This document shows positions 51,037-60,613 of a stretch of 64,000 nt of DNA, in pieces (the stretch's first letter is position 1; each line of letters opens with the position of its first letter). This DNA comes from Treponema sp. GTDB taxonomy: Bacteria > Spirochaetota > Spirochaetia > Treponematales > Treponemataceae. Below the pieces are notes generated by a model. It was not told the DNA's origin. It searched no databases and saw nothing but the letters and a program-made list of their open reading frames with translations. Position numbers and translations under genes: made by a program. The stretch covers positions 186,001 to 250,000 of the forward strand of contig JAFXSM010000030.1 in the NCBI GenBank assembly GCA_017525605.1, given 5' to 3'.

Positions 51037-52113
51037 TTACGCTATCGAATTAACGAATTTTATGATTTTCGCCTGGAATTTCGGAGCGTTCATGACGATG
51101 AACGAGACTGCGTGCGGATAAGTTCCGCTTGTGTAGAGGTTCGAGAAGTGCCCCATCGCCTCCTGCTTCATCTCAAGAATGAGAAGCCCGAAGTACGCCT
51201 CGAAGTTCTTTGCGATTTCTGCGGATTTCGACTTGTCGTAATTTTTGCTTTCGATGTAGCGGAAAAGGGATTCGTTGATGATTGCGAGTTCCGACGTTTC
51301 GTATCCCTTGACCGTGTTCTCGATGTCCTTGAAATTTTGGGTGAGGATTTCCTCCGCCGTAAGAAGCCTGTTCTCGCTGAGTGCCGCGAAGAATTTCGTT
51401 GCGGCAGGCATTCCGATTATTCCGGCCGATATTTTTTTGTAGATTTCGTCGCTTGCGTTTGCGACTCCGTTTATGATTTCCGAAAGCCTGTACCATCCGC
51501 GCCTGTCAGGGGATTTCTCAAGCCCCATGTCCTCGCGTCTGAGCGTTGCTCCGTCGAGGTAGTCCGGGTTTTCCGAGATGAACTGGACGATTCTCTTGTC
51601 GATTCCGCTTTTTTCCGCCCACAAAAGCCACTCCGGCACCGACGGCACGAATTCGAAAACGTTGAACCTTGAGACGAGAGCCGGGTCCAAGTCCGTCAGC
51701 TGATATTCGTCGCCTGCGTTCACCGCGCTGATTATGCGGCTGCCTTCCGGGAGTTTTTTTCCGGCGAGCGTCTTGTTGAGCGCAAGGTCCATGATTGTCT
51801 GGAGGACTTCCGGGCGTGCCCTGTTCAATTCGTCAAGGAAAAGGACGATCGGCTTTCCGTCTGTGGGAAACCAGTACGGCGGCATGAATTCGGTTTTGCC
51901 TGTAGATTCGTTCTTGTTGAGAAGTCCGATGAGGTCGCCGGGGTCGCTCATCTGCCCGAGAAAAAGAGGGACTACTTTCATTCCCTTCGATTCATAAAAT
52001 TCCGTGAGAATCTGCGATTTTCCGATTCCGTGCTTTCCTGCGAGAAGAATGTTCTGTGCGGCAGGCGTTATTTCCAAAATTTTTTTGAGTTCAGCAGAGT
52101 TAATTTTTATCAT
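51037..52113 (-). CDS. MoxR-type AAA ATPase
   Basis: The 358-residue AAA+ protein has Walker A AGKHGIGKS (about residue 25), Walker B VLFLDELNRA (about 90), and sensor motifs in RIISAVNAGDEYQLTDLDPALVSRF, where the Arg finger VSRF is kept. It is the first gene of a two-gene unit with the vWA protein. TTGTCT-17-TACAAT lies eight bases before the ATG with no Shine-Dalgarno, so the transcript may be leaderless. The client is unknown. Confidence 0.88.
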   Translation of the reverse strand: MIKINSAELKKILEITPAAQNILLAGKHGIGKSQILTEFYESKGMKVVPLFLGQMSDPGDLIGLLNKNESTGKTEFMPPYWFPTDGKPIVLFLDELNRARPEVLQTIMDLALNKTLAGKKLPEGSRIISAVNAGDEYQLTDLDPALVSRFNVFEFVPSVPEWLLWAEKSGIDKRIVQFISENPDYLDGATLRREDMGLEKSPDRRGWYRLSEIINGVANASDEIYKKISAGIIGMPAATKFFAALSENRLLTAEEILTQNFKDIENTVKGYETSELAIINESLFRYIESKNYDKSKSAEIAKNFEAYFGLLILEMKQEAMGHFSNLYTSGTYPHAVSFIVMNAPKFQAKIIKFVNSIA

Positions 52114-52121
52114 AGAAAATA

Positions 52122-52150
52122 ATTGTATGTTAGAACACGGCGTTAGACAA
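52122..52150 (-). promoter_or_regulatory. Promoter of the MoxR-vWA unit
   Basis: TTGTCT (52150-52145), 17 bases, TACAAT (52127-52122), then eight bases to the ATG. Confidence 0.5.
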
Positions 52151-52270
52151 TAAATGCACCGAAAAACATCAGAGCTGCTCAGAAAGTGAAGTTTTTGAAT
52201 ATGTTGTTTTGCTTTCGGAATTCACCACGCGTCTGTTTGATGTTCTGAAATTCAGATAAAATTGACGATT

Positions 52271-53131
52271 ATGTTTTCAGATACACATTTTCATTTCAGA
52301 CATTTGGTTCGTGACAGAAATTTGGACGGCGCAGAAATCTTGAAGAAACTCTGCGAGAGGGACACATTCTTTGGGCTCGATATCGGAACTGAGGCCGACG
52401 ATTTGATTGAGCGTGTCAATTATGTCGAGGATGCCAAGAGCAATCTTTCCGAGAGCGATTCCGAAAAAGTTGACTCTTTCATGCATTACGCCGCAGGAAT
52501 CTGGCCTTCTCCCGAAGAAATCGCAGACAGATATGAGCGGATGAAAATCCTCGAAGAAAAAATCGCCAAATTCGACGGGAATATCGCCGCGATAGGCGAG
52601 TGCGGATTGGACCACCACTGGAACCCGAGCGGCGCGGACGGGAGAAGCAAGGACGATTTCGATTCCGACATGCTCGAAGGCGAGCGCGAGCTTTTCGAGA
52701 TGCAGCTGCAGCTTGCGAAGGAGATGAACAAGCCCGTCATAATCCATTCGCGCGATGCTTTTTACGACACTGTTTCTGTCCTTGAGAACATGGATTACCA
52801 CAACGGAATCATCCACTGCTTCTCATACGGAAAGAGCGAGGCGAAGGCGTTTTTGGATTTGGGCTGGCACATCGCATTCGGCGGCGCGACGACATACGCA
52901 AAGAAAAAAGAGATGAAGGACATGATTGATTTGCTCCGCTATGTTCCCGACGACAGAATCCTCCTTGAAACTGACGCTCCTTATCTTACTCCTGTTCCGT
53001 TCCGTGGTCAGACGAACACGCCGGTGCTTGTCGAATACTGCTACAACTTTGTCGCCAGCGCGCGCAACGTGACCCCAAGCGAACTTTCCACGATTGTGGA
53101 CAACAACATAAGGAGGCTGTTCGCTTGCTAG
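52271..53131 (+). CDS. tatD: TatD family metal-dependent hydrolase
   Basis: The 286-residue protein has the TatD metal residues: DTHFHF (HxH, about residue 4), Glu in IGECGLDHHW, His in VIHSRDA, His in IIHCFSYG, and Asp in LETDAPYLTP. TatD proteins are 3'-5' DNases or deoxyribonuclease-like hydrolases. The ATG 52271 is preferred over an upstream TTG. TAAAAT ends eight bases before it and no Shine-Dalgarno is seen. The last codons and stop lie inside repeat B4. Confidence 0.92.
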   Translation: MFSDTHFHFRHLVRDRNLDGAEILKKLCERDTFFGLDIGTEADDLIERVNYVEDAKSNLSESDSEKVDSFMHYAAGIWPSPEEIADRYERMKILEEKIAKFDGNIAAIGECGLDHHWNPSGADGRSKDDFDSDMLEGERELFEMQLQLAKEMNKPVIIHSRDAFYDTVSVLENMDYHNGIIHCFSYGKSEAKAFLDLGWHIAFGGATTYAKKKEMKDMIDLLRYVPDDRILLETDAPYLTPVPFRGQTNTPVLVEYCYNFVASARNVTPSELSTIVDNNIRRLFAC

Positions 53132-53257
53132 ATGCAAATGTGTCCTAAGCATTGTGATGTGTATGCAAGCGGTCACGGCACGAGCTGTCGCTCGTACCTC
53201 TCCGAGCAGTTGCTAGGATGCGAATGTGTCCTAGTCATTGCGTAGTGGATGCAAGCG
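53122..53257 (-). repeat. Structured repeat B4 (composite, inverted orientation)
   Basis: Minus-strand reading: a second-half unit (CGCTTGCATCC through AGGACACATTCGCA), the GGTACGAGC-GACA-GCTCGTGCC hairpin, then a second second-half unit. This places one hairpin between two copies of the stem-loop half. It overlaps the tatD stop codon (53129-53131). Confidence 0.8.
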
Positions 53258-53284
53258 AAAAAAATCTTCCGTGTATAAAATCTG

Positions 53285-53293
53285 TGCTAAAAT
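53285..53293 (+). promoter_or_regulatory. Extended -10 of the EAL receptor gene
   Basis: TGC-TAAAAT, with the Shine-Dalgarno GAGGTG following and GTG 53312 seven bases after it. Confidence 0.5.
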
Positions 53294-53311
53294 AGACTTG
53301 AGGTGTTGATT

Positions 53312-55519
53312 GTGAAAAGATTTTGCATGGATTGTCGCATTTTTTTGCTGATGGCACTGTTTTTTTCCCCGTCACTTGATTTTGCTTATGCGGAAGGAAA
53401 GTCGCTTGAGAACCTGACTGTCGGCGTACCGAAAGACCGTTGCCCCATATTCTATGAGGACAGGGACAGCGGCGAAATCACCGGAATCGGAATCGACTTG
53501 ATGCGGATTGCCGCTGAGAATGCTGGGTACAATGCCGTGTTCAAATTCGTCGATGGCTCGCTCAAAGATGCTTTGGACAGCAGCGAGTATGATGTCGTCA
53601 TGCCGCTCGGCAGCGAGATTTCAAGCTCGCTAGGAAAGCCTTCCGTAATCTCAGAAAATCTTTTCCAGACAAGATTCACGCCGGTCACTGTCGGAAACGT
53701 AAAGCTCAAGCCGTTCAGCGAGCTTCGGCTTGGAATGCTCAAGTCACTCGCAGGCGGTGCGGATACTGTTCGGAAACTTTATCCTGGCGTGGAGATTGAG
53801 TCATACGAGACTATGGCGGAATGCGTGAAGGCACTTCGGAAAGGCAAGGTCGATGCGCTTCTGCATAACTCGTATGTCTGGAGCTATGTTCTTCAGAAGC
53901 CTTCATATTCTGATTTGACAGTGCAGCCTTTTTCGATGTTCACTATGGATTTTCGGGTGGGGGCTTCTGACACCCCGTCCGGCAGGAATCTGATTTCGCG
54001 TCTTGACGGCGGCATAAAAAACGTGACTGATTTTCAGCGTCAGTCGATTGCTCTCAAATACACTTCGCAACGCCTTTATAAATACGACATTTACGATTAT
54101 CTGTACAGCTACGGACTGTTCATGCTTCTCGGAGTCATAATCGCAGTCGTCGTTATGATATTTGTTAGGAGGCAGCTGCATGTCTTCCGTCTTGAGCATG
54201 AGAAGAAAATCCGCTTCATGAAAAAATATGACGAGCTGACAGGTGCTCTCAGTTTTATCGGTTTCAGGGAGAAGGTCACTAGCATCATCAATAGGCAGCC
54301 TGAAAAGAAATATTTCATCGCGTTCAGCAATATCAGCGATTTCAAATATCTCAACGAAAGGTTCGGAATTGATTCCGGAAACGACCTTCTGAAATTTTGG
54401 GCAAAAAAATCGATGGAGATTCTCTCTTCTGATGATGCCGTTGGCCGTGTCGATGCCGACCATTTTGCGTTCTTCCTTCATGTTGAGGATGAAAAGGGAG
54501 GCGAAAACGGAAAAAATCCGTTCGAGTCTGTCGAGAAAATTTCCGGGACCGTCAGCAATTTTTTTGCAGGACAAGATGATGATGTCACCGTAAAAACCAC
54601 TTTTGGTGTCTATGCCCTGACTTCGGAAGATTTGCAGAACGTGAATATCGACAAGATGCTCGATTGTGCGCGTCTTGCTGAAAGGCAGGTCAGGGACAAC
54701 AGCAAGGAAGGAATCGGTGTTTACAATTCCGAGCAGTGGGAAAACGAGAAATTTGCAATGGAGCTGATTAACCACTTTCCAGTCGCGATTCAGTCCGGCG
54801 AGATATATGTCTATCTTCAGCCGCAAGTTGATTTTTCGACCGGAAAAATAATCGGCGCGGAAGCGTTGTGCCGGTGGAGATTCCAGAACGACAAGTGGAT
54901 TCCTTCGGGCAAATTCATCCCGATACTTGAGAACTCTGGTCTGATATTCGATTTGGACCGCCACGTTTGGGAAGAAGTCTGCAAAATATTGCACCGCTGG
55001 AACGAAATCGGAAAACGCCGTTCATTGTCCGTGAATCTCTCCTGCGCTGATTTTGCGGGCGAGCCTGACATTCCGGGGCTTTTCAGGAAATTCATTCAGA
55101 CTTACCAGCTGACTCCCGACCAAATTCACATCGAGATAACGGAATCTGCTTACGTCGAGAATTCGGAATTCCTTGTTTCCACGACGGAAAAACTTCGGAA
55201 ATACGGATTCAAAGTCGAGATGGACGATTTCGGAAGCGGATATTCGTCGCTGAACATGCTAAAAGAAGTTTTCGTTGACCGTCTGAAACTCGACCTTCGT
55301 TTCCTGACCGAAAAAGGGGACCTCATGAAAGGCCGCATAATCATCAAGCACATAATCAAGATGGCTCATTCGCTTGGGATGGACTTGATTGCGGAGGGCG
55401 TTGAATACAACGAGCAGGCGGCATTCCTAAGCGCGCTCGGCTGCACCGACATGCAGGGCTTCTATTTCTACAAGCCGATGCCGATTGACGAATTCGAAAA
55501 GCTCATTGCTTCTGAGTGA
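53312..55519 (+). CDS. Periplasmic-sensor GGDEF-EAL protein, cyclic-di-GMP phosphodiesterase
   Basis: The 735-residue protein has an N-terminal signal or anchor, a periplasmic amino-acid-binding-type domain (about 25-245: LTVGVPKDRCPIFYED, GIGIDLMRIAAENAGYNAVF), a transmembrane helix (about 270-290), a degenerate GGDEF domain (active-site motif reads RVDADHF) and an EAL domain with GAEALCRW, the MDDFGSGYSSL metal pair, KLDLRFL and IAEGVEYNEQ intact. It should hydrolyse c-di-GMP in response to a small ligand outside. GTG 53312 has GAGGTG seven bases upstream. GTG 53303 and TTG 53306 are rejected because they overlap that site. Confidence 0.9.
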   Translation: MKRFCMDCRIFLLMALFFSPSLDFAYAEGKSLENLTVGVPKDRCPIFYEDRDSGEITGIGIDLMRIAAENAGYNAVFKFVDGSLKDALDSSEYDVVMPLGSEISSSLGKPSVISENLFQTRFTPVTVGNVKLKPFSELRLGMLKSLAGGADTVRKLYPGVEIESYETMAECVKALRKGKVDALLHNSYVWSYVLQKPSYSDLTVQPFSMFTMDFRVGASDTPSGRNLISRLDGGIKNVTDFQRQSIALKYTSQRLYKYDIYDYLYSYGLFMLLGVIIAVVVMIFVRRQLHVFRLEHEKKIRFMKKYDELTGALSFIGFREKVTSIINRQPEKKYFIAFSNISDFKYLNERFGIDSGNDLLKFWAKKSMEILSSDDAVGRVDADHFAFFLHVEDEKGGENGKNPFESVEKISGTVSNFFAGQDDDVTVKTTFGVYALTSEDLQNVNIDKMLDCARLAERQVRDNSKEGIGVYNSEQWENEKFAMELINHFPVAIQSGEIYVYLQPQVDFSTGKIIGAEALCRWRFQNDKWIPSGKFIPILENSGLIFDLDRHVWEEVCKILHRWNEIGKRRSLSVNLSCADFAGEPDIPGLFRKFIQTYQLTPDQIHIEITESAYVENSEFLVSTTEKLRKYGFKVEMDDFGSGYSSLNMLKEVFVDRLKLDLRFLTEKGDLMKGRIIIKHIIKMAHSLGMDLIAEGVEYNEQAAFLSALGCTDMQGFYFYKPMPIDEFEKLIASE

Positions 55520-55546
55520 CGCATTTGCTTTTTCGAAACGTAATTT

Positions 55547-57016
55547 TCAAAACGGACACCGGCATTCAATCAGCATGATTTCTCCTGTCGCTGGGTGCGG
55601 GAACGTGATTTTCTGCGCGTGAAGCATGAGCCGTTCCCCGTCCGCGCATTTGCCGTAGAGAGTGTCGCCGACAATCGGACAGCCGAATCCGTGCTCGTCC
55701 GCCGAAGCGAGCCTGAGCTGGTGCGTGCGCCCTGTTTTCGGACGGAACAGGACTCTCGTCACGTTTCTTGTCGTTCCGTCAGGCGCGTTGTACCGCTCGA
55801 CTCCGAGAATCTCCCATTCGGTCACGGCTTTTTTTCCGTTCTCTTCGTCCCAAATCTGGTGCGGTCTGTTCTCGACATCCAGCCTGAAAAAAAGTTCCAT
55901 CGAGCCTGAAATCTTTGTTTGAATTTTCGTGCGGCCGTCATCCTGTGTTTCAATCTTTTCCGAAAAATATTTGTCGTTCCGCGCGTTTTTCGAAAGTTCC
56001 TTCATTATATTCCCGTCAATCAGAGCGACGTATTCTTTGCTCACGTTGCCGCTTTCGAATGTCATGTTCATCTTTCTGTGCGCTTCTTTCGTCTTTGCGA
56101 GAATCATTATTCCGCTCGTCTCCATGTCGAGCCTGTGCACCGCGGGCTGCTTCGGAGAAGACGGAAAAAGAAGCCTGAATCTTTCTTCAATGCTGTCGGT
56201 CGTGATTCTTCCGGGGACAGCCAAAAGCCCGCTCTGCTTGTTCACGATTGCAATCTCGCTGTCCTGATAGATGATTTCAATGCCGAGCATTGCAGGAAGC
56301 AGAATCCCGCATCTAGAGTCGCAAGGCGGAATGCATTTTTCTTCGTCTGGATTTTCGGTTGGATTTTCGCCTTTCGGATTTTCAAGTCTCATCTCGCACA
56401 TTGAAACAGGTGTGAGCGAATTTTTTATCGCGTGGTCTATAAGTTTTGGCGCGCAGCAGTCCCCGATTCCCGTGGGCGGAAGGCGGTTTAGCGGAAGGAA
56501 ATTGCGCTTGTTGTATTCGATGCAGATTTCGCGCAAGGAGAGCGTCTTTTTTTCGCCGGATTTCGACATGACGTGAAAATTGTACAATCCGTGCACTTTT
56601 TTAAGGGATTCCTCGCACAATGCTTTTCTCTTTGCGATTTTCTCCGAATCTGCGTTTTCGTTGATTGAATCCGTGAGCGCGTGGATTTCAGCATCGTTTT
56701 CAAAAAGAGCTTCTTCGATTTTCTTTGCGGAAACAATCGGCGGAACGTATTCAATCGACCCGTCGTTTATTCTAAGTTGCTTGCTGATTCCCGAATTCGT
56801 CACGAGGATTTTTTCGGCTCCCTCGGAATCGGTGCAGACGAGAACTCCAATCATCAATGTCTGGTTCTTCCTCTCGTCGCTTTCTTTCGTAATCTGTTCG
56901 ATTTTGATTTTTGTGATTTTTTCGTTTTTTGTATCTGGTTCAGATTCAGATTCAATTCTTCTTATGATTTCTTTGCAGACAATCGCTGCTTTCTCTTGCG
57001 GAAATGGCGGAAACAT
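55547..57016 (-). CDS. RluA-family pseudouridine synthase with long N-terminal domain
   Basis: The 489-residue protein has the catalytic motif VHRLDMETSGIMILAKT (about residue 293) and PKTGRTHQLRLASADEHG near the C-terminus. It lacks an S4 domain. Instead about 240 residues precede the catalytic domain, including a helical region and a possible Cys site (CIPPCDSRCGIL). It is unrelated in arrangement to the 42268 enzyme. TGC-TATAAT ends five bases before the ATG with no Shine-Dalgarno, predicting leaderless translation. Confidence 0.85.
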   Translation of the reverse strand: MFPPFPQEKAAIVCKEIIRRIESESEPDTKNEKITKIKIEQITKESDERKNQTLMIGVLVCTDSEGAEKILVTNSGISKQLRINDGSIEYVPPIVSAKKIEEALFENDAEIHALTDSINENADSEKIAKRKALCEESLKKVHGLYNFHVMSKSGEKKTLSLREICIEYNKRNFLPLNRLPPTGIGDCCAPKLIDHAIKNSLTPVSMCEMRLENPKGENPTENPDEEKCIPPCDSRCGILLPAMLGIEIIYQDSEIAIVNKQSGLLAVPGRITTDSIEERFRLLFPSSPKQPAVHRLDMETSGIMILAKTKEAHRKMNMTFESGNVSKEYVALIDGNIMKELSKNARNDKYFSEKIETQDDGRTKIQTKISGSMELFFRLDVENRPHQIWDEENGKKAVTEWEILGVERYNAPDGTTRNVTRVLFRPKTGRTHQLRLASADEHGFGCPIVGDTLYGKCADGERLMLHAQKITFPHPATGEIMLIECRCPF

Positions 57017-57021
57017 GGCTA

Positions 57022-57030
57022 ATTATAGCA
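57022..57030 (-). promoter_or_regulatory. Extended -10 promoter five bases from the pseudouridine synthase ATG
   Basis: TGC-TATAAT on the minus strand, then TAGCC and ATG. The best -10 match in the window; no -35 is evident. Confidence 0.55.
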
Positions 57031-57083
57031 AACGATGAGATAAATTTTTACCGATTATAAAAGCAGAAACTTGGGAGGAAAAT

Positions 57084-57410
57084 ATGAAAATAACGATAAC
57101 GATAGACAGCGACGAACTCATGAAGTACACGAGAAGAATCGCGATTTGCCTTTGTGCTGTCGCATTTCTCCTTTTCTTGATTCTCTCGGCCGCAGTGTTC
57201 AAATTCAGCCTTCGCCGTCCTGACCTCTATTCGTGGAACTACCAGCAGATGACGGCTCCGGGGCAGCTTGTCGCATCTTCGATGAGAAAGACGGGCGAAG
57301 TCGAGGATTCTGTCTTGAACAACAAGAACGCATTCAGAAATACGAAGAAAAAGAACGAGAAAAACGCATTCTTCGATTCAGTCTCCAGAAACCACAAAGA
57401 CGACAAATAA
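57084..57410 (+). CDS. Single-pass membrane protein, hypothetical
   Basis: The 108-residue protein has one transmembrane helix (about 17-40) after a basic N-terminus. A polar C-terminus follows, rich in Asn, Lys and Glu (KTGEVEDSVLNNKNAFRN). It starts with ATG after GGGAGG eight bases upstream. It stands between the pseudouridine synthase and argJ. No family is recognised; a small envelope or division protein is possible. Confidence 0.5.
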   Translation: MKITITIDSDELMKYTRRIAICLCAVAFLLFLILSAAVFKFSLRRPDLYSWNYQQMTAPGQLVASSMRKTGEVEDSVLNNKNAFRNTKKKNEKNAFFDSVSRNHKDDK

Positions 57411-57414
57411 AATC

Positions 57415-57450
57415 AGGCCTGTTCTGAAAATGAAGTTTCCGAACGGGCCT
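57415..57450 (+). terminator. Hairpin before argJ
   Basis: AGGCCTGTTC pairs with GAACGGGCCT over 10 bp with one G-U. No strong T run follows, so it may be a weak terminator. Confidence 0.5.
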
Positions 57451-57523
57451 ATTAATTCATTGTACATGTTTTTTCAATTCCATATAATTTCAGATATTTT
57501 TTTACGATTACGAGGTGAATATC

Positions 57524-58795
57524 ATGCAGTTTAAATTCATCGATGGCGGTGTTGCCGCGGCGGAAGGCTTCACGGCAAGTGGAGTTTTGAACAAAATCAA
57601 GGCGAGCAGAACGACATACGATACTGCCCTTATCTACAGCGACACGATTTGCAATGCCGCTGGTGTCTTTACGCAGAACCGCGTCAAAGCTGAGTGCGTG
57701 AAATTCACGAAGTCGCAGATTGCGGACGGAAAAGCGCAGGCTGTCATCATGAATTCGGGAAATGCGAACGCGTGCACCGGAAAGCAGGGCTACGAGAACG
57801 CCGCAAAAGAGGCAAAGGCAGTTTCCGAAAAACTCAATGTTGCCGAAAAAGATGTCCTCGTCTGTTCGACTGGCGTAATCGGTCAGCAGCTTCCAGTCCA
57901 GAAAATATTGGACGGTCTCGATGAATCAGTTGCGAAACTTTCGAAGACCGGAAACGTCGAGGCGCGTCAGGCAATCATGACGACCGACACGAAATACAAG
58001 GAAGTCGCGCTCGAAACTGAAATCGGCGGAAAGAAAATCAGAATGGGAACGATGGCAAAAGGCTCGGGAATGATTCACATCAACCTCGGAACGATGCTCT
58101 CTGTCGTCACTACCGATGCCGCGATTTCTTCCGAGATGCTTGAGAAGGCTTTGAGAATCAGCGTTGCGGGAACTTACAACTGCGTTTCAATCGACGGCGA
58201 CACTTCAACGAACGACACTCTGCTCATACTTGCGAACGGAAAAGCCGGGAATGCGGAAATCAAATCGGAGGGCGTGGAATTCGACCAGTTTGTTGATGCT
58301 TTGAACGCGCTGAACACTCAGATGGCGATGAAGATTGCGGCTGACGGCGAGGGTGCGACTCGTCTTGTCACATGCAATGTCGTGGGCGCGGACTCTGTTG
58401 AGAATGCGCGCGGGCTTGCGAAAGCGGTAATCTGCTCGAACCTCGTGAAAGCTGCGTTCTTCGGTGCGGATGCGAACTGGGGAAGAATCCTGGACGCGAT
58501 GGGATATTCGGGCTTCTTCTTCACGCCGGAGAAAACGAGCGTCTCGTTCCTCTCTCGTGCTGGCGCGAAAAGATATTTCGAGAACGGCGTTCAGAACGGT
58601 GGCGACGAGAGAAGCATCAAAGTGTTCGACCACGGAGTTCCGCTCAACTTTGACGAGGACTTGGCGAAAAAGATTCTTCTTGAAGAGGCTGTCGATATCC
58701 TCGTGGAGCTTGAGGACGGCGACGCGAAAGGAACGGCGTGGGGCTGCGACCTGACGTACGATTATGTGAAAATCAACGGCGACTATAGAACGTAA
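57524..58795 (+). CDS. argJ: Bifunctional ornithine acetyltransferase / N-acetylglutamate synthase
   Basis: The 423-residue protein has the ArgJ signature [21 protein letters not shown] (the autocleavage Thr is in GTML, where most ArgJ have ATML) and [15 protein letters not shown]. It recycles the acetyl group in arginine biosynthesis. GAGG eight bases upstream supports ATG 57524. The neighbouring argB follows 26 bases later, so the two form a short arginine operon. Confidence 0.93.
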   Translation: MQFKFIDGGVAAAEGFTASGVLNKIKASRTTYDTALIYSDTICNAAGVFTQNRVKAECVKFTKSQIADGKAQAVIMNSGNANACTGKQGYENAAKEAKAVSEKLNVAEKDVLVCSTGVIGQQLPVQKILDGLDESVAKLSKTGNVEARQAIMTTDTKYKEVALETEIGGKKIRMGTMAKGSGMIHINLGTMLSVVTTDAAISSEMLEKALRISVAGTYNCVSIDGDTSTNDTLLILANGKAGNAEIKSEGVEFDQFVDALNALNTQMAMKIAADGEGATRLVTCNVVGADSVENARGLAKAVICSNLVKAAFFGADANWGRILDAMGYSGFFFTPEKTSVSFLSRAGAKRYFENGVQNGGDERSIKVFDHGVPLNFDEDLAKKILLEEAVDILVELEDGDAKGTAWGCDLTYDYVKINGDYRT

Positions 58796-58821
58796 AAATA
58801 AAAAAGATTGGAGAAAATATT

Positions 58822-59697
58822 ATGGATGATATAAGACTTGATAATGATCATTGGTCTGAGGTTCTTGTTCAGGCTTTGCCGTATTTCAGGCATTGGGTTG
58901 GGAAGACTGTTGTCGTGAAGTATGGCGGTAACGCGATGCTCAATGAGGATTTGAAATCGGCTGTCATGAAGGACATTGTTCTTCTGAACACTGTCGGAAT
59001 AAAGGTCGTGCTCGTTCACGGCGGCGGCCCTGAAATCAACAAGATGCTTGAGCGTGTGGGAAAGGAATCGAAATTCGTTAACGGGCTACGCTACACTGAT
59101 GCCGAGACAATGGAAATCGTTCAGATGGTGCTGACAGGAAAACTCAACAAGGACATTGTGGGAATCCTCCTTCGCGAGGGCGGAAAAGCTGTCGGACTTT
59201 CTGGCGTTGATTCCGGTCTCCTCCGCGCAAAGAAAATCGACAAGGACGGGGCTGACCTCGGATTCGTTGGCGAAGTCACGGAAGTCCACCCTGAAATCGT
59301 CCAGTCGCTTTTGGACACGGGCTTCATTCCTGTAATCTCGACAGTCGCGCTCGGCGAAAACGGCGACAACAACAGCTACAACATCAACGCCGACACTGCC
59401 GCAGCGAAAATCGCAATCGCGCTCAAGGCGGAGAAATTCGTGCAGCTCACGAATGTTCCGGGCGTCTTGAAGGACGTGAACGACCCGTACAGCCTGATTC
59501 AGCGCATCCACATGAGCGACGTGCAGAAATACTTTGACGACGGCACAATCGCAGGCGGCATGATTCCGAAAATCGAGTGCTGCATGATGGCGCGCGAGGG
59601 CGGAGTCCCGCGAACTCACATCATCGACGGCCGCGTTCCGCATTCGCTCCTCATCGAGATGTTCAGCGACCGCGGTATCGGAACGATGATTTACTAA
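58822..59697 (+). CDS. argB: Acetylglutamate kinase
   Basis: The 291-residue kinase has [13 protein letters not shown] (about residue 29), [11 protein letters not shown] and VGLSGVDSG, and [11 protein letters not shown] near residue 238, all typical of ArgB. It phosphorylates N-acetylglutamate and is the usual target of arginine feedback. TTGGAG lies nine bases before the ATG. A strong bidirectional terminator follows. Confidence 0.95.
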   Translation: MDDIRLDNDHWSEVLVQALPYFRHWVGKTVVVKYGGNAMLNEDLKSAVMKDIVLLNTVGIKVVLVHGGGPEINKMLERVGKESKFVNGLRYTDAETMEIVQMVLTGKLNKDIVGILLREGGKAVGLSGVDSGLLRAKKIDKDGADLGFVGEVTEVHPEIVQSLLDTGFIPVISTVALGENGDNNSYNINADTAAAKIAIALKAEKFVQLTNVPGVLKDVNDPYSLIQRIHMSDVQKYFDDGTIAGGMIPKIECCMMAREGGVPRTHIIDGRVPHSLLIEMFSDRGIGTMIY

Positions 59698-59706
59698 ACT
59701 CTCCGC

Positions 59707-59761
59707 AAAAAAATCGCTTCGGATTCTGGAAAATACCTTCCTCATCCGAAGCGATTTTTTT
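59707..59761. terminator. Strong bidirectional terminator between argB and the ART-like gene
   Basis: Perfect 18-bp stem (59707-59724 / 59744-59761) with A and T runs on both sides, serving both converging genes. Confidence 0.9.
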
Positions 59762-59763
59762 AG

Positions 59764-60357
59764 TTAAACCTCATCAAAGTCTGGATTCACATCTCGGACT
59801 TTAAAATATCCTTTTATGCAATTAGGATTTATTACTGCGATTTGAATGTGATTTTTTTCACGAAAGCCTGCATTTTTGTAAAGTTCATTGCCCTCGAAAA
59901 ATACACCTCTAACAGAGTCGTATTTTGTACCATTTTCTTTTTCTTCTTTTGCAACAAGATAATTGATTAAAAAGCAGTCTAGATTTCTCTTATAAAAGGA
60001 TTTGCCAGTATTTTCAGGAAGCTGGTACCCTTTTTCTGTCAATTCCATGTAAACATCCTTGAGTTTTTTTAGATTTGAAATCTCCATGAAATCTAGACAT
60101 TTCCCTAGGCAAATCACAGCGCCAACAACTGAGGGCACTTCGATTTTTTGTTTTGGGTTTTGTGCATACTTTTGAACATTTTTTGCCCATTCCAAAGCCC
60201 GTTCTGGATCATTTTCCCAAAAATACATTCCTTTCCCGAGCCAATCGTATGGATTTTTACTGTAGTCTAATGATTCCTCTCCGTTTATCAGTTTTTTGCA
60301 TAGGGATTCATCGCAGCCGTGAAAGCCAAAAATCAAGTTGTCTTTTACCGTATACAT
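59764..60357 (-). CDS. DUF3990-like protein, ADP-ribosyltransferase-type fold
   Basis: The 197-residue protein starts with FGFHGCDESLCKKLI and continues DWLGKGMYFWENDPERALEWA. That is the order HG...G-x-G-x-Y-F seen in DUF3990 and related ART-like proteins that use NAD. VRGVFFEGNELY near residue 165 could supply the glutamate. Many members act as toxins, often with a small partner gene upstream, as here (60361-60528, three bases away). AAGGA 11 bases upstream supports the ATG. Toxic activity is an inference. Confidence 0.65.
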   Translation of the reverse strand: MYTVKDNLIFGFHGCDESLCKKLINGEESLDYSKNPYDWLGKGMYFWENDPERALEWAKNVQKYAQNPKQKIEVPSVVGAVICLGKCLDFMEISNLKKLKDVYMELTEKGYQLPENTGKSFYKRNLDCFLINYLVAKEEKENGTKYDSVRGVFFEGNELYKNAGFREKNHIQIAVINPNCIKGYFKVRDVNPDFDEV

Positions 60358-60360
60358 TGG

Positions 60361-60528
60361 TTAAAGTCCTTGATATGGAACTGGATTGTACTTTTCTGTA
60401 GCGACAATTTTTTTCCCGTCAAGCTTGTATCCACAGTAAGCGAGAATTGCGTCAAAATTTTTTTTCACAGTTGCAGTTTTTTTATTTGAACTGTTTTTTG
60501 CACTTTGTGTTTTTTGGGTTGGCTTCAT
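60361..60528 (-). CDS. 55-residue basic partner of the ART-like protein
   Basis: The small protein (start MKPTQKTQSAKNSSNKK) is Lys/Ser/Thr-rich at the N-terminus and ends in a short folded-looking part (FDAILAYCGYKLDGKKIVA). It sits three bases upstream of the ART-like gene and contains that gene's ribosome site. AAGGAG is seven bases before its ATG. Antitoxin-like by position, but no antitoxin family is recognised. Confidence 0.55.
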   Translation of the reverse strand: MKPTQKTQSAKNSSNKKTATVKKNFDAILAYCGYKLDGKKIVATEKYNPVPYQGL

Positions 60529-60613
60529 TGTAATCTCCTTGAGCATAGTATTTCATATCTCTGCCCATGTTATGAGCAAAATCGGTATTGGTCAAATGTT
60601 TTTTTTTGCCCAC

